Source: Lepidurus packardi (Eukaryota > Arthropoda > Branchiopoda > Notostraca > Triopsidae). Taken from it: 64,000 nucleotides of DNA. Below, piece by piece: positions 44,917-57,962 of this stretch; position 1 is the first letter of the stretch, and each line of letters begins with the position of its first letter. The position numbers were made by a program, and so were the translations under genes. Below the pieces are notes generated by a model that was given only the letters and a program-made list of their open reading frames with translations, made no database searches and was not told the DNA's origin. The stretch spans positions 10,292,001-10,356,000 of the forward strand of contig JAKZAN010000005.1 in assembly GCA_023053545.1 (NCBI GenBank). The letters are read 5' to 3'.

Positions 44917-47482
44917 AAGCAAATTGTGACCGTACGAGGGAGAGACGTACGCTTATTCTTTAAAGACATTTCGAAAAACCACCACAACAATCCAGCCAGG
45001 TTCTTTTTTTCTTTCTTTTTTTGCTCATTTAGCGCAGAATTAAAATCTATTTCGAAAAAAGGGCGGGCGACGATTTTGTAAGGGGGTTAGGGGGATTATT
45101 ATGCCAGCGAACTTAATGGAAAGTGATTCAATTCAGGGCCGGATCTGAATGACGAGATATGAAAGCGAAGTGGGGAAAAAAGGTATCATTGATTTGGAAA
45201 AAAAAAATTAGTTTCTTTTTCCTGTTCTTGCTTTTTTTCTTTCATATCGCCGTACTTATCTTGGCGTGTCTTTTCCGTTCTCCCTTACGACAAACAGGAA
45301 AATGTCACCGCCTCTCACTCTTCTCTCTCTCTTGTCAACAGAAAATTTTGCATTGGCTGGATTTTTCAGCTGTGAAAAAATTGTGCTCTGCAAGAAAAGA
45401 TAATACGGGAGTCGCCTTTAGGCTAAAGTGCATGATTCATTGATTATTATGACTTACGATGTTCGATTTGTTGTTTTTTTCTGGCTCTTTTTTGTTCCTC
45501 AAGCAAAAACAAAATATTGGAATTTTCTTTTCTCATTTTTTTTTAGTTCAATTTACTGCCCTGACGCCTGTGTATAAATAGTTTTTAAAATACTCGTCCT
45601 CGTGTCTCGGTTCTAACTTTGCACACAAAACTTTCTGCTCTCGGCCCTGCTTTGCAAGAGAAAAGGTCCCAATATCGCAAGGAAAGGGATGAGGATCGAA
45701 CAAAATAGGAAATACAAGTCACGTGTTCCTAGCAAGTTTACTTTCATAAACTACAAATTCGAACGGTTTTTTGGACCTCAGAACCGCCGAAGAACACCTC
45801 AAAGCGGTTCGTCTGTGTCAGTTATATAAGCGTATCGATTCCGAGATTGTTTTTTTGTTTTTCTCAGGGTTTACGACCCAGACGTGAATGTTTTTCCATG
45901 GAAAAGCCCAAGGGAAACTGAATAGTGCCGTTCGTTGTATGTGCAGTTTTTAATGTACCCTGAATATTCCATGACCGGACCACTGCAGGCACCTACATCT
46001 ATATGCGCTTCTTTTTATTGTATTTACGCAAATGGTGGATTTTTTTCTTGACAAGTACGGCGCGTTGTGCCAATTTTACAGGAAGGCAACGCGCAACGGT
46101 AGCTCGTTATTGCATCAGCTTTCAGGGTAGCAAGGTTAGAATTTGGCATCAGCCGGTGGACACGTGGACAGCAACAGGTTCCTCGCGTTTTCACGTGCCC
46201 GTTGCACACACGATTTCCCTTCAAAAGGTGCTTCCCATGCTAGAAACCTGCTTGCTTTTCTAACATTGTTTCCAAGAATCCTCATGTTAACCTAAAACTT
46301 TCAAAAAATGAGGGTTAACCGCTGCTGTTCGTCATTCTATTAATTGTATGGAAGACTCTGTGACTATACAGCCATCCTAAAAACAGAAACTAGATTCAAA
46401 AACGAGGAAGTGCGCGTTTTAGGCAGTCAAGATTTAAGCAGGTTTTTCAGGAAGTTGCGTGGAGGTCAACCGGAAAGCAACCTATATTTAAACGCAGGGG
46501 ACGCCGGATTGAGATACTTTTGTTTTCCAAGCCTTCGAAACTGGTTCTTTTTTTATTTTGGGCTTTTACCTTCACCCAGTATCCTTCAGTCGGGGATAGC
46601 TGCCTTTCACATTCCATTAGATCGAGAAGAAGAATCCGTAGGACTAGTTTCAAAGGGCAATTGCACGTTTGTGTGTAAGGGTATGAGGGAAAGCAGGGTG
46701 ACTCAGGTGAAAATATGTAATATATTAAGGGTGTTCACCTCCTACCACTTCAGGCTGTTGTTTTTAGGTTTTCTAGACGATCGCCTAGACCGGTTCAGAC
46801 GTTTGGCTAGGGTTAAGACCAACTTCCAAGGAAAACGTGCCTCAAGGATTTTCCCGTCCTCTTATAAAAGGCCATCGGGCCCAGCAGGATTTTACCATTG
46901 TCTTGTTCAGCAACGTCTTGGGAAGGTAGTGCATTTCCAACAAAAAAACTCTCAGTTGAAGCCGTTTGAGATTTTGTGTAGAATTTGGTTATGTTGTGTC
47001 AAACAGTTACGTGTTAATGAAGACCGCGGTAGTTTCTTGCTTGGCGCGATTACTGCTCAATTTAAAGTAAGTCTTCACACTTTGAGATTAAACTAATTTT
47101 AATCGGCTTATTTTCCTGGACATATAGGTTGGATAAACATTTGTCGAGCGTTCTGGGAAGCCGGTTAGGAAATTCCGGAAACGTTTTAGAACTCCACGTC
47201 TTGACTTTGCTCCATCACGTCCCCTGAGGTAGTTACTCTTTTTGACTTTTAATTCTGGGAACAGCGGTCTAGTAACCTTGGCATAGTTTTTTAGTACGCT
47301 AGCAAATCCTGTATTGAATCTCAAGTTAATTGAAAACGAACGTGTCGTGGCCAGATTGACAAAAAAAAACTTTGAAACCAAGGCTTTTCCTGTTGTGCCG
47401 CTACCTACAAATATCGCTAGCTCGGGAACAGAAGTTCACTAGTCCCATAACTTGTTGCCACATTCGACTACACTTGTAGAAA
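44917..47482. other. Intergenic stretch, no supported gene
   Basis: Holds one long open frame without an ATG (46344-47096, plus). I do not support it because it has no recognisable domain and no splice context. Long T-rich runs near 45000-45240. Confidence 0.5.
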
Positions 47483-47748
47483 ATGGTGCAAGGATCGAGC
47501 ACGTATATGAACCCGGCTAAAGACAACTTGCTGCTACATGACAGCTCGAGGTTAGTTTCGGATTTATTGCTTATTTTTGCGTGTGCTAACGGATCAGTTT
47601 TTTTGGCAGCAAACGAGCTGGGTTTGAAGCCATGAAGAAAGCTACCACTTCTACCAGTAATGGACCCAAGACGGATGCCCAGGAATATGGAGCATGGGGA
47701 TCCACCTTTAAGAACAAGGATAATTTCGTGAATATGCATTCGTGTTAG
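47483..47748 (+). CDS. Possible two-exon gene for a 68-residue peptide, or the 3' end of a longer gene
   Basis: Exons 47483-47550 and 47610-47748 join in phase 2 across a 59-nt intron with good sites (CTCGAG/GTTAGT and a T-rich tract before GGCAG). The product starts MVQGSSTYMNPAKDNLLLHD and ends FKNKDNFVNMHSC. It is polar, with a Lys/Thr/Ser-rich middle and no signal peptide. An acceptor-like CACTTGTAG just before the ATG suggests an upstream exon, coding or 5' UTR, that I could not find. AATAAA occurs near 48010. No family recognised. Confidence 0.35.
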
Positions 47749-48691
47749 AAACCGACAAATTATTAAACAACGTCTATAAAGCATACTATAATATTTAGAT
47801 CTTGTTTAACTTGACCATTACCAGTGTTAAATGCTCGTATATCTTCTTATAGAAAGGGTTTCTTAGGAACAAACATGTATTAACCCTGATTTCAGTCTGA
47901 ATATACTTTTAGAACAGACGGCTTTTCTGATTGCTCCAATGTGATTTTGTTCGAAATTTCATTTTAGCCACCTTGTTTAGTGCTGTGTTTTTCAAAGCTT
48001 TTCGTCGCTTTTGTAGATGGGAATAAACTAAACCCAAAACATCACGTAGAAGAAAAAAGGCAATAGGTTGTAGTTCGCCAAGAATAAATAGCTGCCCTAT
48101 TCATTAATGCAAGGTCACACTGGAAGAGTCAAAATGTTCAGCACAGGAACTTTTGGGTTCGACTGGGTGTATTATTGTAGTATATTTGAGAATTGTAGAA
48201 TAGCAACGATTGTTTTCCATTGTTTTTGTCCTCTCAAGCATTGCTCTAGCGCTCAGTTTTCCAATCTGTCCGAATTTTTGTTCCGTGGCTATTTTTAGCT
48301 CTAATATTGAAATCTAAAATTACGCAAATGAGATTTGGCTCTCACCCGGAATTCCCTATTAGCTTATTGTTGTACCCAAATGTTCCCCGTAAAACTTTTG
48401 GTTTCAAAAATGTGTGCTTTTTGTTTTTTTTTCAAAAACGTCCTTTTCTGTACGGTTAGTAATTTTATAAATGCAATAAAAAATTTAGGAAATTTTGCGA
48501 GGTTTTTCAAAAATGTTGCTACAAAAGGTGTGGCCTATGAAAAAAGGACGAATTCTATTGGTGGATTGGATCAAAAAGGGGGCGTGGCTCCTTTTCGAGC
48601 TGGGAAAGCGTTTTCAGGGCTTTTCTCCATAAGGAATAATGCTGTATCAAGGGGGTCCCCTTCAAAAATCGTCAAAAATTGAAGGCCTCGC
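47749..48691. other. Intergenic stretch, no supported gene
   Basis: Only short, unsupported open frames and AT-rich sequence are seen here. Confidence 0.45.
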
Positions 48692-48821
48692 CCCTTTCCC
48701 TGTTCCCAACTCCCCTGCTCGGCTCCCTATCCCCATATTCGAGCTCGTGACGCCGAAGCTTCACAATATCGAAAATGGGGATAGGAACCTTGCCGGGAAG
48801 GCATGTGGTACAGGGAAAGGG
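48692..48821. repeat. Foldback next to a tRNA-like sequence
   Basis: Two nested inverted pairs: CCCTTTCCCTGT (48692) with ACAGGGAAAGGG (48810), and TCCCTATCCCCAT (48724) with ATGGGGATAGGA (48775). Confidence 0.6.
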
Positions 48822-48857
48822 AGCCATTTAATATTTCGCTTTTTCGTCGAAATAAAG

Positions 48858-48928
48858 TGCCTCGGCCGGGAATCGAACCGAGGACCTTTGGGTCACCAGT
48901 CGTGCGTGATATCCACGCGGTCATGGGC
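48858..48928 (-). ncRNA. tRNA-like sequence, probably a tRNA pseudogene or SINE head
   Basis: On the minus strand 71 nt run from GCCCATGACCGCGTGG to GGCCGAGGCA. The B box GGTTCGATTCC matches the polymerase III consensus exactly. The A-box region TGACCGCGTGG is close to consensus, and GCGTG-GATAT-CACGC forms a D-arm-like hairpin. The acceptor stem pairs at only about four of seven positions and there is no convincing anticodon loop, so a functional tRNA is unlikely. Confidence 0.4.
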
Positions 48929-49273
48929 TTATATTGAGTAGGGGTTGAAACATTTATAAATACTAAGCTGATGTACAATGTATATATATACTAGATAGTG
49001 ATCTATTATTTGTTCGATTTCTAAAAATACGACGGTCCACCTATAGCAATACCTTGTATTCTCTAGACGTTCACATTATTCTATATTCCTGAAAAAATCG
49101 TGAAAAAACCAGAGCCTGAAAACCAAGAAGAAAGGAGAGCCTGAAAACTTTCGTACTAAAAATAAAAAAGCAGCAAATCAACAAAAATCTGTTTGCAAGA
49201 AAATGACATGTATTTTTCTTAGAACTTCACACATGTACCACATTCCAAAAACCCGCTGCTCTAGTACAAAATT
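48929..49273. other. 3' flank of BTAF1
   Basis: Nothing recognisable apart from AT-rich sequence. The 3' UTR of BTAF1 is expected here. Confidence 0.4.
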
Positions 49274-52200
49274 TCACTTCTTCAGCGTATGCAAAAAGGC
49301 CTCCAGATCATATTCCTGTTCGTACTGTTCCCCAGTCCATAACTCGGGCAAATCCTGCAAAGCAGCTTGGTAAGGGCCTTGCATTCCACTCAAGGAAACG
49401 TCTGCCACCTTCATCGAGGGCTCTTTCGTCTTCACTTCTCCAAAGGTAAACAAATCCAGCAACTAAACCACAAAAGTTACTTACCATACACCCTTTTCCA
49501 AAGACAAGTTAATCCAAGTTACCTGGTCAGTAGCCATGGACTGCAAATTCGCGTTTTCACTTGTGATGACCGTATTAGCCGTCTGCAACTTAAACTTCTG
49601 CAAACTCATAATCTTCTCTTCCAAAGTTCCGCGCGTAATGAGACGATAAACATTCACCACTTTCTTTTGCCCAATTCGATGAGCCCGGTCCATAGCTTGT
49701 ACGTCTTTCATGGGATTCCAATCGTGTTCCAAAAATATAACCTAGCAAATCCCAACTACTATTAGCTAGATCCTCGAAAAGTAATTCAATTACCGTATCA
49801 GCGCCCGTCAAGTTCAATCCTAAACCACCCACTTGGGTCGTTAACAGCAAAACATCAATGGAAGGATCATCATTAAATCGCGTGACAACCGAATGTCTTT
49901 GTCCGGCTGGAACACTTCCATCCAACCGCAAAAACGTGACGGCCGGCATCTGAGCCCTTGTAATTCATAAAAGAAAAAGTGAATAAAAATAAAATATGTT
50001 AAATTTGAACGCATCCTACTTAAATAAATCGTTTTCCAAGATATCCAGCATGGACTTTAACTGGCAAAAAATAAGGGCTCGGTGTGGTGACACAATGAGG
50101 TCCTGCGTCCCAGTTTGTGTCCCAATTCCACAATCCAGGAGCAATTGTCTAAAAACACGTTGCTTTTAGGATCAGCAATTTGTTTTTAATAGAACTACCG
50201 TAGGGCAGGTAATTTGGCAGCGTGATGAATATCATTAAGGTTCGACTTCTGCGTAGCTAACTGAGCTGTAATGTTGCCATACTGTGGATGCTGGTGAGTC
50301 AAAACCAACTTGGGATGATTACAAACCTTACGCAGGTATTGCAAAGCCTAAAAAAACACATACATAATCCTCGCAAAGTAAGTAAATGAGTAAATTACTT
50401 GGAAAATATGCGTTTGGGGTGTTCCATTATCTTGTAACGACGCGCTGACTGATTGACCAGCTTGGGTTTTGGCAAAGTCTTCGTACAGCTGCTCTTGCAG
50501 AGGACTCAAATCACAGTAATAATCCTAAATAATCAAAATTTGTTAGAAATACATTTTAAATGCAATTTATATGAATGGGAAGTAGTCACAAGGACGACTC
50601 GACAAAAGGACTCCGTGTACCCGACAGAAGGACGCCGGGCCCGGACAGAAGGACGCAAGGTCCATAACCTTTTAAGGGATCAATAGAATTTCGAGTTCAA
50701 AATGTTCTGTTCATTGGTTAAGCGCCAACGAGATTAGAAAGTACTTAAGCCGTATTGAAAAAAATACGTCACAAGGACTCCGGACCCAGACAGAAGGACG
50801 TCTAACCTAACCTAACTTAGCCTTGTGACGTATTTTTTGTCGAGTCGTCCTTGTGTCGCGTTGCCATTTGAATACCTGGGTAATTTTCGGAGGGAGATCT
50901 TTCAAAACATCCTCTTTCATTCTACGCAATAAGAACGGCAAGGTTTGACGATGTAAAGCTTCCATGGCCAACGCCCCTAATTGGAAAAAAATAAATAAAA
51001 TTAGGAATAGATGGAAAAATGAGTATCAAATAAACTAAAAAAATCTGAAATTTATATTTCTTAGGAAGATTCGTGCAAAAAGTTTAGGTTACCTGCTTCC
51101 TGTTCCTTGGAAGAAGCTTTCGCATCCCGACTAGCCAAAATCGGTTTACTATATCGCACGTTAAACTGTTTCTCAGTGCCCAAGAACCCAGGCATCAAGA
51201 AATCAAACAAGTTCCACAGCTCTAGCACATTATTTTGAATAGGTGTGCCAGATAATATCAATCGGTGATTGGCCATGATAAGTTTAATGGCTCTCGAAGA
51301 CTTCTCAACCAAGAAAACACATGAAAAAGTCGTCCTTTCCACAATTTAGACAGACTTACCTTTGTCTTGTGATTCTTGATCACGTGGCCTTCATCCAAGA
51401 TGCAGTAATTCCACTGGAAGGAAGAAAAAACGTCAATATCGTTTCGGACAATATCATACGAAGCCACAATTAAGTTATGATGCGGAAAACGCGATCTTAG
51501 CCTGAAAAAATGAATAAACAAATTCTACCATTTCCCTTACACTTTCATCACAATTTAAGTTACTTCATTCTTTCTGTGGGGGATCCCGTATAGTGCAACG
51601 GATTCAAGTATTCAGAAGATACAAATTTCTCGATTTCGTACACCCAATGACCCGTCAAAGTAGGCGGACACACCACAATCGAATGCAATGGCGCGCAATC
51701 CTTGTGTCCAGTTTTCTATCGGAAGAATAATTTAAAAAAAAAAAAAAAAAAAAAACCCAGTTATCTTCCAAAAATGGAACATCATTTCCACAACGAATTA
51801 CTTCAAATTCCTGCTGGCGAAGATAGTGATCCGCAGCTAGGATACAAATGGACTGCAAAGTTTTGCCCAAACCCATGTCGTCGCACAAAACGCCATGTAA
51901 CTTGTACTGATTCAAAAACCAGAGCCAATTCAATCCATCCTGAAATTTCAATCCATCACTTAAGTTAACTTCCGCAACTTAAAAGTGATAAACAATGTTC
52001 TACCTGCTGATAGGAGCGCAATTGGGCATTGACAGGTATGGGCAGCTCGAAATTTTCCAGGTTTTTGGGGTCGAATAACTGCTCCAAGAACTTCCTGTCA
52101 TGCGCTCGTTTGCTGACCAAACTCTCATCCAATCCTGGAGGATCAGGTACTCCTCCTTCCAATGGCATCAAGCGTACCAATGTCGCAAAGCTCTGGCTCG

Positions 52201-55200
52201 CCACCAAACGAGTGTGTTGATCAGGATCACTCATTCGCCCTATGTAACCATACATTGAAATAATAACAGTTTTTTAATCTAGTAATTGCAAGAGATTAAC
52301 TTAGTTTCTTCTTTTACCTAATACTGGAACGATCAAAAGAGCAATATAAGGCACAATCTTGATCTGTAGCTTTTCCAAAAGACATGCAATAGCTTCCATG
52401 GCGCCTTGTCGGGCGTATAGCAGTTCCACGGCTCCCAGCAATGGCAACGCGGTTTGCAAAAAAGCTTGCAAAACGGCACATGTGTCGATCTTGGCCATGG
52501 CACACAAACAGCGGGCAGAAATATGGCGAATACTGCGGTAAGGATGCTCCAATAATCGACATAGAGTCGGCACGTAATTCAGCAACTAATTAAAACAAGA
52601 AAAAATAATTCATTAACATTTATTTTCTTTAATCTTGAATTTCTTTCCCTTCTCGCAGGTTCCGAAATATACATATTTAAGACTCGAAGCTTACGTTCTT
52701 GGCCAAAACCGATCAGAAAAGTAAATCATTTAAATGACTTTTTTTTTAATTCAGAGTATTTTTTTTTATTTTTTTATTGAAAAATGGATTTTTTTTTTGA
52801 TTTTTTTTACAAATAATATTAAAAAAACTCATAAATTTAAATTCCTTGTTATATTTATTATTTTGTGAAATTTTTTTTACTCCGAATAATTTTTTATGTT
52901 TTTTTAATTCGGAATAATTTTAAAATCCGAACTGAATTTTGATTTTAGAATTACGTAACAGTTAAGCACTTACTTGCGAGAACGGTTCAGGTGCCAAAGA
53001 TTCACAAGTAACTTCCCATACTTGTAGAGACGCTATTAATTCTTCAGCAGCAGCATCCTGTTCCTTGAGACTGCCAGGATCTAAAATGAAAACACAATAA
53101 TTAATGAGATTATTAAGTAAATTACTATAAAAAAACAAGTTAACTTAGATCTATTAGAAAACATACTAAAAAATATTTACCAAATTTCTGGGGCACAATT
53201 GCCGCAACTTGGGCAGTGATAACTTCCCAAAACGACGGAATTTTTTCTGGCAGTTGTGAACCATAGAAGCGTGCCAATGATTGTAAAGCCATGGTGGCTC
53301 CTCGTCGTTGGATTTTTAGCATTTTTGAACTGCTCTCGCTTTCTTCTGTGGTCTCATTTGAGGTTGCTCCATTCTTTTCTTTCTTATGAGCCCCAGCACC
53401 TGCTTTGCGACTCGCTGACGCCTTTTCAGCCTGTTCAATGGAGCGCAGTAAGGTTACAATACCCGCATACTTCTCGGATTCAATTTTAGGGGCAAAATCA
53501 GAGTCGGCGCACACGAATGAGCTCAGGTTCTTGATAATCTTGGGGGTTGGGCACGGTGTACGACTCTGAACACGTTCCAATAACGTGGACAGACATTGCG
53601 CGGACAGCCATTGCATTTGTTCATTTTCCTCGAGTTTAATGGACTCCATAATAGGCTTAATTACCGGGTTTAGCTTATCAGGCAGCTGACCAATCAAGAT
53701 CACTGCCCTTGCCAATGCAGCCAATGTCCTAGAAACACAATTGCAATAAACGAAACATCACATTGTTTAAATGAACTGAAACAAATCACACATTGACGCG
53801 CAAATTAAAAAAAATTAATGGAATCTGAAGGAATCATTGGTCAAAATAAGGCTTACTTACCAAATATTAAGAATGCTTTGATCACTAACGATTTGCTGAG
53901 CCGAAGAATTTAAAGTTTTGCGCCGCTCGCCTAAGGTTTCCAGAATTTTGGGTTTCACTTTGGTCGCTTTGGTGAGTTCATCAAAAACCGTACTGGTTAA
54001 CTGCAAAATCTGCTCGAGACTTAAGAAATTGCCCACCTTTTTGAGACAAAAAACAGCACAAGTTAATTTCATATAATACAAATAACAAATAATATAATAC
54101 AAAATTAGAACTTACAGGAAACACTTGATCCACAGGTAACTTGTAATGTTTCAAAGTTGCAATGTAATCTTTGGCTTCGTGGACTACTCGGGTAAACGCA
54201 ACGCCCATTTCGTCGTAATAAACCGTTTCGCTTAACGACGAGTGCAAACGGGACAGCAAGTTATCAGGACACTCGACTTTCTCTGTTTGCGCCGCCCATT
54301 CTGCGATCACTAAGGCCACTACGCTTCTCTGTGTAGAGGATAATGAGCTAAGAATAAACCGAAAAAATCACAATTTCGTTATATTATCTCAAAACATAGT
54401 AATAAAAGTATTCATTATGCATACTTTAGATGAACTAAAAGCAATTTTGAATAACAATCCACCGGTTTCTCCATATCCTCTGTATACTCGAGCCCTGGCA
54501 TGGGTTTCACTAGAAATTGCGACAATAACCCCAACATGCTCGCTCCCATGATCCTTGCCCTCGCTACGCCCACTTCACGTGCTTGGGGCGTGTCGTAGTT
54601 AACATCCCCTCCAGCCAAATATAACCTAGGATCACCTATAGTCATAGCATTGGAATTGACCACATCAGCTCCAGTTTGGCCATCAGATACCAACTCTTGG
54701 TGGGAAATATTGCGCTTATGCGAGCGATCTTTCGCCTGAAAAAGACCCAAATTATTTTCTCCAAAAATACAGGCAATTGCCTTACTTTGACCTTAGGGGG
54801 GAAGATAAGAACGTTAGGATCAAAGGGCACGCGACTAGGTTGCATAAGTAAGCACAGCCATGAAGCTACGAAGGGACAACTGGTCGGTAGCAATACTTCC
54901 AGGGGAAGTGACGTCACCATAGCCTTCCACACCTAAAATTGCACAAGAAATCATAAATATTGTATTCCAACGCACTTCACTTGTAATCAAAACAGAAAAA
55001 GGACAACCCTAACACAAACAGAAAAGGAGAAAAATCGAGCTTGTCAAGAATAGTTACGCTTTGGTTGAGTGTGAGAACATCATGGGCGTGTTCGAGCAAT
55101 ATACGTTGGAAAACATGCCTTAAGGCATCTTGGGCGATGGGTGCGAGCCAATAGCCGCCATTTTTGTGCTGAATGAGGGTTAACAGTGTATTGAGCACAG

Positions 55201-57962
55201 ATTTGCGAACAGCGGAAGACGCGTGAGTTAGAAATGGCCATAATCTGGGTATATAATCCGCCCAATTGACAGTTCTAAAGCAAAAAAAAACAGAAAATGT
55301 CGTTTGTAGTATAGGGAAGTTATAGCAACTGATAGTTACTCTTGTTCCACAGCTGTGGGATGGGCTAATAAGGCCGCCAAGAGGGCTAGCATGGAAGAAG
55401 TAGAGGCTGTGAGGTCATCGAGGTCAAGTAGCGCGTCCCATAACGTGCCCAAGAGCAAAACCAACTGAGTTTTGGATAAGAAATCCGTCAAAGTGGAAGC
55501 TAATGGTACTAAAGCAGAAGCTGCTACTGCCGTGACGTCATCAACGCTATCTTGCAATCCAGTGTACAACGAGGGATACACAGCTGGCAGTAAACTTGAT
55601 TGCAAATCCTTTGAACAACAAGAAAAAGAAACATTGCACGGCAATTACGATTAGGTATAAATTTGTTTATTACTTGGCGAATAGCCATTAGGTATTTTAA
55701 GCCCAAGAAGCCTCCATGGCGAGCTTCCCATTCGTGCTGCTGCAGAAGTTGGGTAAGTATGCCGCATAAACCTTCTACGCCCTTCCCACTCATTAACTGG
55801 ACCACCGATCCTACGTAATGCGTACACTAAAATTAGTTTTCCGGGTTTTATTACACTCAGTCAGTTCCGTTCTTTAACGATCAGTTCCGATCAAAAGTTC
55901 AGTTCCGTTCAAAGATCATCGAATGGAAAACACGAACTTTAACAAGAAAAAAATTCGAAAAATAATAAACTCAGGAATAGTTTTTTTTGTTAAATCGAAC
56001 TGTCACTAGAGGGCCTGACTAGATCGATAAATTTCCCGAAAAAATCGATCCGATCCATGCCCCTTTACGGATCAAATGTTCTGATCGGACTTTTTTTTTT
56101 AAAGATCCAGAACATGAACTATGAAACAATGAAAACAGAACATGAACAATGAAAGATCCAGAACACTGACTAAAATACATTAATGCTATCAAGTATTCGA
56201 ATAATTAAACCAAACAAACGAGAAATAATACAATACAAAACAATACCAATAAAAAAACACTACAACGGAAACTAAAGACAATAAAAGTAATAATAAAAGA
56301 ATTAAAAACAATGAAAACAAAATTACGGACTCACATAAACGTTTGTAAAGACAGTCATAAAAAAGGAGGGAAAAACATACCTAAAGTTTGGGCGCACGTT
56401 TCCCGTACGGGAGCCACAACTTGGTCGGAAACAAAATCCCCGAATCGATCCAATGCCAAAACACACACCACCCTCAAGGCCACGTCTTCCAAACAACATT
56501 GGTGCGCTGCTTCCATCTTAAAAAAAAAATAGAAAGCACGAGAACAATAACATTAAAAGTCAGTTTAGTTCTTATTCTGTTCAAGCAACTTTTACCTCGT
56601 GTAAGGTCATGTCAGTGCTTTTACCCATTCCCGTTCCGTGCAACTTGATGAGCTCACGCAAGGCCGTGGCTGCTCCATGCCGTACTTCCCACTCGGGATG
56701 GAAAAGATCGCCAATCAATAAATCGCAAAATTGCTCTAAAGGCCACGATGTGGCCTCTCCCCACGTTCCCATTGCATCAGGGACGTGTTCCATTACCACC
56801 AAAGGTCCTTCATGAGCGCCATTTTTGGGCGAAGATGGTCTCGAGCTGGATGCTGAGGTAGACCCACTTTTCAGCTTCTTCCTCAATGGCATCTCATCCC
56901 CAGCCGTTGGGTTAGGTGAACTATCGCCTAAACCAGAGTCGAACGTGTCTGAGGTGGAGGTCGAGGAGGTGACGTCACGCGACTTTTGTTTGGCCACCAA
57001 GCGTGCTTTGCGTTTAGCACGGTTCACCTCACGCGAGCTCAGATTGTTCAACGCTTGCTCTAAACTTGCCTAACAACGCAAAATTTCCGTTTAAAAAATG
57101 CAAAAGATTAACACCCCCCGCAAAAAGTAACCCTTTTCCTTCTATTTTTCTCTTATCTCTTTCGCTTTTATCTCGGTTGGAAAAATGGATGTGGTTGACA
57201 AAAAGGGAAGGGCATCTGACCTTTTTGATAGATTGAATCCCCGAATTCTTGTTAGTGTTATCCAAGTCGTCTGCTTCGACCAAATCCTCGCAACCTAATT
57301 GAATGCCCAACTTGGCTGCCACATCCAGACCCAAACGCTGATTCAACGCTTGTCTTTGCATAACCAATCGATCTTTAGCATCCATACCCACTAGAAGTGC
57401 GACAACATAGTAGCGAATTCGCACTTGGCTGTTATAATAGATTACCAGGATATTCATCGTCGAATTCTTTGCCTTCCGAAGCCATAAGGTATTGGCGTCT
57501 TGCTAGAATTGAGCTGATGTCAAACTCATCAAAACGTAACCTCCCAGCGTACAGGTCACGGTCATTTTTCTCTTCTAAAAAAGTAATGAAAATCTTTTAG
57601 AGCGTTGGGTCAAGTGTTTCTTTGTCTGTAAACCTTTTTTAACAGAAGGCACGCACGTCCAGTGAGGAACATGAGACAATATGGCTTCTACGGCTTGTGC
57701 AGCTGCGATACGAGTTTCCCAGACTGGGCTCCGTAAATAAGTAGACACTTTAGACAAGAGAAGTGGTAATTCATGCGGGTGCAAACGTTGAACTTCGCCA
57801 AGTTGCTGAGCAGCAGCTTTGCGGGTGAGAGGGGAAGTTCCCGTATCCAATAAAAGGAACAGACGGTCCAATCTAGAGATAAATTCATAAAACAAATATA
57901 TGTTGCAGACCTTATTTATCTCAAAACAGGCTGAAAATGCTAAATATTTACCTTGTAGCCAT
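49274..57962 (-). CDS. BTAF1: BTAF1/Mot1 (TAF-172), Snf2-family ATPase that removes TBP from DNA
   Basis: Nuclear HEAT-repeat/Snf2 ATPase that dissociates TATA-binding protein from DNA (family knowledge). 28 exons join in phase, 1841 residues against 1849 in human: 57952-57962, 57634-57872, 57446-57574, 57221-57390, 56596-57069, 56381-56516, 55674-55810, 55340-55608, 55058-55274, 54786-54932, 54425-54735, 54116-54347, 53861-54036, 53181-53728, 52974-53080, 52318-52585, 52004-52239, 51802-51939, 51564-51715, 51360-51501, 51093-51303, 50876-50976, 50399-50524, 50199-50347, 50020-50148, 49794-49956, 49523-49741, 49274-49462. It starts [15 protein letters not shown], as in animals. ATPase motifs are intact: I DMGLGKT (about residue 1290), II DEGH (about 1401), [58 protein letters not shown] repeats fill the N-terminal 1200 residues. 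Confidence 0.96.
50587..50855. mobile_element. Foldback element in a BTAF1 intron
   Basis: A perfect 21-bp inverted pair (CACAAGGACGACTCGACAAA plus A at 50587, partner ending at 50855) encloses a second inverted pair, ATACGTCACAAG and CTTGTGACGTAT. GACAGAAGGACG occurs three times inside. No transposase. Confidence 0.65.
52586..52973. other. AT-rich BTAF1 intron
   Basis: 388 bp, strongly AT-rich with many T8-T10 runs. No other feature seen. Confidence 0.6.
55811..56380. repeat. BTAF1 intron 6 with GATCAGTTCCG-type repeats
   Basis: CAGTTCCGTTC/CAGTTCCGATC is repeated three times around 55861-55915, with partly inverse GATCGGAC/GATCCAGAAC copies around 56090-56165. The latter half is A-rich with ACAATGAAA repeats. 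Probably a decayed mobile element. Confidence 0.4.

Noticed and set aside
46344-47096. 250-codon open frame on the plus strand
   Set aside because: It starts at TTG, not ATG, shows no recognisable domain, and its composition is not typical of the real exons here. Kept only as an unsupported frame.
48858-48928. Functional tRNA gene
   Set aside because: The acceptor stem is mispaired and no anticodon loop with a plausible anticodon can be drawn, so it is listed only as tRNA-like.
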